This document shows, one piece after another, positions 60,072-64,000 of a stretch of 64,000 nucleotides of DNA (within the stretch, counting starts at the first letter, position 1; each line of letters starts with the position of its first letter). Source of the stretch: Fimenecus sp051881455 (GTDB taxonomy: Bacteria; Bacillota; Clostridia; Oscillospirales; Acutalibacteraceae); the NCBI GenBank assembly GCA_051881455.1, contig JBJEPX010000005.1:1-64000 (forward strand). The letters run 5' to 3'. The notes beneath the pieces were generated by a model. The model had not been told where the DNA came from. It saw nothing but the letters and a program-made list of their open reading frames with translations, and ran no database searches. The translations under genes and the position numbers were made by a program.

Positions 60072-61493
60072 TCATTGAACCTGATTGTTGTGAAACATCT
60101 CCAACTGTTCATGCAGTTTTTTAAGCTCTTTTTTAGATAACTTGTAGCCGAAGAAGAGAAGCACGAACAAAACGGTTAAAATGATGGCGGGCACCAAGGT
60201 GGAAATGCCGTAAAGTTTTTCCACCACTGCGGCGGGCTGTTGCGCCAATTTGCCGTCATAGCCGATGATGCCGAGAATGGCGGGAACGCCTGCGCCTGCG
60301 GCGGTCTGCCCCAGCTTTCTCGCAAAGGAATAGAACGAGTACGCAGTACTTTCCTCCCGTCTGCCCGAAAGCAGTTCGTGGTAGTCGATAACATCCATTA
60401 CCATTGCCCAGATTTCAAGCACTAAGAAAGTTTGCCCTGCGCCTGAAAGGAAGGTCATCACAAGGAACAGATAGGGATTTTGCGAAAGCGCGGTGTAGCC
60501 CAAAAGGTACATTACGATATTGATAACCGCCGCAAAGGCAATGCCCACCGCGCAAATCTCTTTTTTGCCGAATTTGCGAATAAGCTTGCCCATTACAGGC
60601 AAAAACATCGCCATCGGGAGATAGGTGCAAATGGTGACAATGCTGTAAAGACCGGGCTTTTCATAGAAATTCTTAAACAGGTAATTATACACCGTTTGGG
60701 TATACATCTGGAAGCAAATCAAAAGCATGGAAACGCCGCAAAGTGCCAAAAACGGCTTGTTGCGAAGAAGCAGGCGCATACTTTTGAAAAGATTGTATTT
60801 GTTTTCAGTTTGCTTTGTCGAAACAGTCACGCGCTCTTTTGTCAGTTTAAAATGGGCAAAAAATGTAACGAGCGTTAAAACGGAAAGGCAACCAACGGCG
60901 ATACTTAATTTGCCGCCGTCGAGCACTTTTACCGTGCCGCCGTCTGCACTTGCAACGGTGGTATACACAAGAAGCGGCAACAGAATTTGCGCAGGGAGTC
61001 CGCCCACGCCTGCGCCCACAGAACGCCACATAGACAAAGACGAACGCTCGATTTCGTCATCGGTAATGACGGAAGCCAACGAGCCGTAGGGAATGTTGAC
61101 ACCCGTATACATCATACCGTAAAAAATGTAGGTAATGTACGCATAAATCAAATACTGCTTTTCGGTGAGCCCCGGAAGTTTAAAGAACATCAAAAATGCC
61201 GAAATCGCCAGGGGTACGGACGCCGCGAGAATATACGGACGAAATCTGCCGTGCTTTGTGGGGCGGCGGGAGTCGATAAACGCACCCCACATAGGGTCGT
61301 TTACTGCGTCCCAAATACGCGCAATGAGCATCAGTACCGTGATAGAGGCGGTGGCGAGCCCCAAAACATCGGTGTAAAACATAGTCAAAAAGGAATTGAC
61401 CAGTGAAAAGGTTAAAATTCCGCCCATATCGCCGAGGGCATAGCCAAATCGGTCAATTGCCTTTATGCCGTGGGTTTGTTGTGCTTTTTCCAT
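60072..61493 (-). CDS. GPH-family sugar:cation symporter
   Basis: A 473-residue 12-helix carrier of the MelB/GPH family. FGYALGDMGGILTFSLVNSF and WDAVNDPMWGAFIDSR are family signatures. It resembles the symporter at 19962, but the signature segments differ, so they are probably paralogs with different substrates. I use ATG 61491-61493, 8 nt from GGAGG; ATG 61499 is too close. It lies directly after the GH31 gene and should import its substrate. Confidence 0.9.
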   Translation of the reverse strand: MEKAQQTHGIKAIDRFGYALGDMGGILTFSLVNSFLTMFYTDVLGLATASITVLMLIARIWDAVNDPMWGAFIDSRRPTKHGRFRPYILAASVPLAISAFLMFFKLPGLTEKQYLIYAYITYIFYGMMYTGVNIPYGSLASVITDDEIERSSLSMWRSVGAGVGGLPAQILLPLLVYTTVASADGGTVKVLDGGKLSIAVGCLSVLTLVTFFAHFKLTKERVTVSTKQTENKYNLFKSMRLLLRNKPFLALCGVSMLLICFQMYTQTVYNYLFKNFYEKPGLYSIVTICTYLPMAMFLPVMGKLIRKFGKKEICAVGIAFAAVINIVMYLLGYTALSQNPYLFLVMTFLSGAGQTFLVLEIWAMVMDVIDYHELLSGRREESTAYSFYSFARKLGQTAAGAGVPAILGIIGYDGKLAQQPAAVVEKLYGISTLVPAIILTVLFVLLFFGYKLSKKELKKLHEQLEMFHNNQVQ

Positions 61494-61495
61494 TT

Positions 61496-63778
61496 TCATT
61501 CCTCCTCAAATACAGTAAGCGTTCTGCACTCGCCTTCACATAGGCGAATACAGGGCGCAAAGGGCATTTCCCCTGTGTTTTTATAAGACACCGTGACGGT
61601 GTTTCCCGTGCACTGTACCGTAAAATGCAGATGCACACAGTTGTTGTCTTGATAAGCGAAAGTCTCGCCGTCATCGGTGAAAAATTCGCTTGTAAATTCG
61701 CCGTTTTTAAGCGGATAAACGGTAAACACCGTTTCGTCCTCGTCGGTGGGAATAATGCTTCCGCACCGCACGAAATACGGCATTTTCTCTGTGTATGGTA
61801 TCTGCACCGCAACGCATTGCCCGCCTGTGTAAACCTTGCCGTCCAAATACCAATTTTCCCCTTTGGGCAAATAGGCGTTTATTACTGTTTGCCCCTCGTC
61901 GAAGGCGAAATACACCAAAATATCTCTGCCCACAAGCATACCGTCGTTTTGCTTGTAAAGTTCTTTGTCAGCGTAATACAAAAGCGGCGGCGCATTCATT
62001 GGGATTTCGTGTTCCACGGCGTTGTATGCGCAGGAATACAAATACGGAATCAGTTTTTTTCGCTGTGCGAACAGTGCTTGCACCGAGGGCATAATATCAG
62101 GATAACTCCAAGGCATTGTAGCGGAGCCGTCCGCATTCCAACTGTGAATGGTAAACCGAGGCTCGAAAATACCGTGCTGTAACCACCGCAAAAGCAGTTC
62201 GCGGGAGGGCATATCCCCGTGAAAACCGCCTAAATCGTGCCCGTAAAAGAAAAGACCTGAAAGCGACATGGTAAGCCCGATATTGTGGCAATACCGTAAA
62301 TCGGAAAAATCGGTACGGTTATCCCCCGACCAGGTTTGCGCCAAACGCCGAACGGCAATATTTCCGCTTCTGGTGGAAAGGAACGGCCGTAAGTACGGAT
62401 TTTTCTTTCGTTGCGCGCTGTAAGACGCGGCAACCATTAAGTATGTGAGTATGGGGCGGATACGGCTTGCCTGCACCTTTTCCCCGCCGAACCCGCAGGC
62501 AACGGCATCGCAATCGCGGACATCGTATTCGTTGTTGTCATTCCAAGTTGCGACAATTCCTAAATCCAGCAAAGTTTCGGTGACTTTTTGTGACCAAAAC
62601 GCAAAAGCATCAGGATTGGTGAAGTCTAAATAACTGCCCAAGCCGTCCCAAAACTCCGTCACAAAAGGCGTACCGTCGGGATTTTTCACAAAATACCCTT
62701 TTTCGGCAATTTCTTTATACAGCGGGTGGCTGTCTAAAAACGCGGGCTTAATATTCGGAATAATCTGAATGCCGTTATCGGCAAATTTCTTTATAAACGC
62801 TTCGGGATCGGGAAATTTATCGGTATTCCAATTAAAAACATACCGCCTTTCACCGATAGAAGTATAGCCCGATGAAAGATAAAATCCCTTGCAGGATAAA
62901 TCGTGTTCCTCTAACTTTTGCAAAAAGCCGTCCATTTGCTTTTCGGAATCGGGCGCGTCGGTATAAGCCATAGTACTGCCGCAGTAGTCAAAGCTCCATT
63001 TCGGCGGAAACGCCTGCTTGCCGCAAAGGGAACAGAACTGCTGTAAAATCGAAAGCTTCGTGCCGAAAAATACATAATACACAAGGCAATCGTCCTCGGT
63101 TTTGAAGTATTTGTACGGTGGGTAATAATTGTTGATTTCCTTGCCGAAATCCATATACGAGGTGTCGGCGGTATCGTAAAAAATACCGTAACAACCCACA
63201 TCGTTTTCGCAAATATAAAAGGGAATGTGCTTGTAAAGCGGGTCGCTCTCGGCGGCGTCATAGCCCATACAGTCGCAGGTTTCTATGCGAAAGGCTCTGC
63301 CTGCTTTATTGAGTGCACCGCCCTTGTCGCCGAGTCCGAAAATGTGTTCGCCGTTTTTGCGGGTAATATAATGATAAGTTTCTCTGCCGAATTCGCCTCC
63401 GAAATTATAAGCAAGGGGCGCGCGGTCGGCAAACAGAATTTCACCGTTTTTGCGGTATTCCAAAAGAAAATTTTTCGTGTTTAACGCAATCTCTACGCCG
63501 CAGGGCAAGATGAAATTTTCTTTGTTTTCACAGGCGGAAATTTGCGGCCGGCATCGGGAAAATCCCTCTGTACTCAAACGGCTTCTGCCGTTTGTAAGAA
63601 ATTCGTTGTCGGGATTTACCGAAAATGTCGGCAACATCGTATTTTGATTTCTATATACGGCAACGCGCAAACAACTGCCGCTTACAAAATCAAGCCTGAC
63701 GGTGTTGCCCTCGCTTTCATATATGCGTGTTGTCTCCGTTTCGTTTAAAAGGCTGAAATTATAGTTGAACTTTCCCAT
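61496..63778 (-). CDS. GH31 alpha-glycosidase
   Basis: A 760-residue family 31 retaining alpha-glycosidase (alpha-glucosidase or alpha-xylosidase type), with no signal peptide. The N-terminal sandwich (RIYESEGNTVRLDFVSG) precedes the TIM barrel. The nucleophile is predicted as D414 (TWNDNNEYD, the WxDxNE motif) and the acid/base as D486 (WSGDNRTD). C-terminal sandwich domains follow (GEMPFAPCIRL near the end). Its ATG shares one base with the stop of the upstream esterase gene. The exact sugar is not decided by sequence. Confidence 0.92.
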   Translation of the reverse strand: MGKFNYNFSLLNETETTRIYESEGNTVRLDFVSGSCLRVAVYRNQNTMLPTFSVNPDNEFLTNGRSRLSTEGFSRCRPQISACENKENFILPCGVEIALNTKNFLLEYRKNGEILFADRAPLAYNFGGEFGRETYHYITRKNGEHIFGLGDKGGALNKAGRAFRIETCDCMGYDAAESDPLYKHIPFYICENDVGCYGIFYDTADTSYMDFGKEINNYYPPYKYFKTEDDCLVYYVFFGTKLSILQQFCSLCGKQAFPPKWSFDYCGSTMAYTDAPDSEKQMDGFLQKLEEHDLSCKGFYLSSGYTSIGERRYVFNWNTDKFPDPEAFIKKFADNGIQIIPNIKPAFLDSHPLYKEIAEKGYFVKNPDGTPFVTEFWDGLGSYLDFTNPDAFAFWSQKVTETLLDLGIVATWNDNNEYDVRDCDAVACGFGGEKVQASRIRPILTYLMVAASYSAQRKKNPYLRPFLSTRSGNIAVRRLAQTWSGDNRTDFSDLRYCHNIGLTMSLSGLFFYGHDLGGFHGDMPSRELLLRWLQHGIFEPRFTIHSWNADGSATMPWSYPDIMPSVQALFAQRKKLIPYLYSCAYNAVEHEIPMNAPPLLYYADKELYKQNDGMLVGRDILVYFAFDEGQTVINAYLPKGENWYLDGKVYTGGQCVAVQIPYTEKMPYFVRCGSIIPTDEDETVFTVYPLKNGEFTSEFFTDDGETFAYQDNNCVHLHFTVQCTGNTVTVSYKNTGEMPFAPCIRLCEGECRTLTVFEEE

Positions 63779-64000
63779 TATATTGTCTTTCCTTTTCCCG
63801 TGATGGTGAATTTCAGATTATCTTTGGTTTTCCAAGACGCGCACGCGGAATTTTCGCAGAAAGACATAGGCTTTCTGTAATTCTCTTTCCATTCGGGGAG
63901 AGACGGACAGTTGGGATTGCCGCTTTTTACAAAGGCACAAATTGCATCGGAAAGCTGTTCCGAAATCTTGTAGTCAATTTTCTCAAACGGTCGCCAATTA
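63778..64000 (-). CDS. Carboxylesterase type B, C-terminal part (cut by window edge)
   Basis: Only the last about 74 codons are in the window. The end reads DYKISEQLSDAICAFVKSGNPN then LPEWKENYRKPMSFCEN, the typical tail of type B carboxylesterases (para-nitrobenzyl esterase group), which normally have about 500 residues. The stop overlaps the GH31 start (TAATG). In this operon it probably removes ester groups, such as acetyl, from the glycoside before GH31 acts. Confidence 0.8.
   Translation of the reverse strand, partial: NWRPFEKIDYKISEQLSDAICAFVKSGNPNCPSLPEWKENYRKPMSFCENSACASWKTKDNLKFTITGKGKTI

Noticed and set aside
1..64000. CRISPR arrays, prophage, insertion sequences with transposase, NRPS/PKS cluster
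   Set aside because: No direct-repeat/spacer array, phage structural gene, transposase or multimodular synthase is visible; the lone PPTase at 44436-44951 is not enough for a cluster call.

Overview
The window reads as chromosome from an anaerobic, spore-forming Firmicute of the class Clostridia, probably an uncultured gut Oscillospiraceae/Ruminococcaceae-type lineage. The reasons are strong GGAGG ribosome binding sites, SpoVAC and a SpoIIQ-like M23 protein, a WalRK-like cell-wall cluster, a Gram-positive type LexA box, many plant- and host-glycan enzymes, and split transketolase subunits. I see no phage, CRISPR array, rRNA or tRNA gene. Both ends cut genes: gap on the left and a carboxylesterase on the right.

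Layout. 1-5.2 kb: start of gap, an orphan GHKL ATPase, and an ECF sigma factor with a 1027-residue membrane-anchored Ig-domain protein. 5.5-7.9 kb: a domain-swapped GH3 beta-glucosidase. 8.4-13.2 kb (minus): an unusual five-gene operon of two duplicated SCP2-like proteins, a class III aminotransferase and a split transketolase. 13.4-18.3 kb: secA and two membrane proteins. 18.5-23.7 kb: AraC regulator, GPH sugar symporter and GH2 enzyme. 24.0-26.8 kb: an SOS-box small gene and an amino-acid ABC transporter whose binding protein is circularly permuted. 27-30.6 kb: a 225-bp inverted-repeat element, an HTH/membrane pair and trpS. 31.0-39.3 kb: a complete Phe/Tyr biosynthesis operon (aroF-tyrA-aroB-aroA-aroC-pheA-aroEK-aroQ) preceded by a Phe/Tyr-rich leader peptide and a classic attenuator. 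39.4-46 kb: GH28, two GtrA proteins (one fused to a HAD phosphatase), MBL hydrolase, Pr6Pr protein, PPTase and methyltransferase. 46-49.8 kb: SpoIIQ-like protein, lipoprotein, second copy of the 225-bp element, permuted papain-like protein, patatin and SpoVAC. 49.8-50.3 kb: a probable structured RNA of about 390 nt on the minus strand. 50.3-56.8 kb (minus): HtrA, sensor kinase, response regulator, RlmH, WalJ and MurA. 57-60 kb: HAD phosphatase, RarA, dCMP deaminase and a 5'-deoxynucleotidase. 60-64 kb (minus): carboxylesterase, GH31 and GPH symporter.

How it fits together. Two sugar cassettes pair a GPH symporter with a glycosidase, and GH3 and GH28 add further glycan breakdown. The aro operon turns PEP and erythrose-4-phosphate into Phe and Tyr, sensed at the leader peptide by ribosome stalling and at PheA by its ACT domain. 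The minus-strand cluster at 50-57 kb links peptidoglycan synthesis, a two-component system and envelope proteolysis. Several intergenic gaps are filled with dispersed palindromic modules ending in CCCTAC, not with genes.

The strongest candidates for something new are the transketolase/aminotransferase/SCP2 operon, the permuted binding protein, the Phe/Tyr attenuator, the 390-nt RNA, and the LexA-box small gene. All function calls are from reading the sequence; no database search was run.
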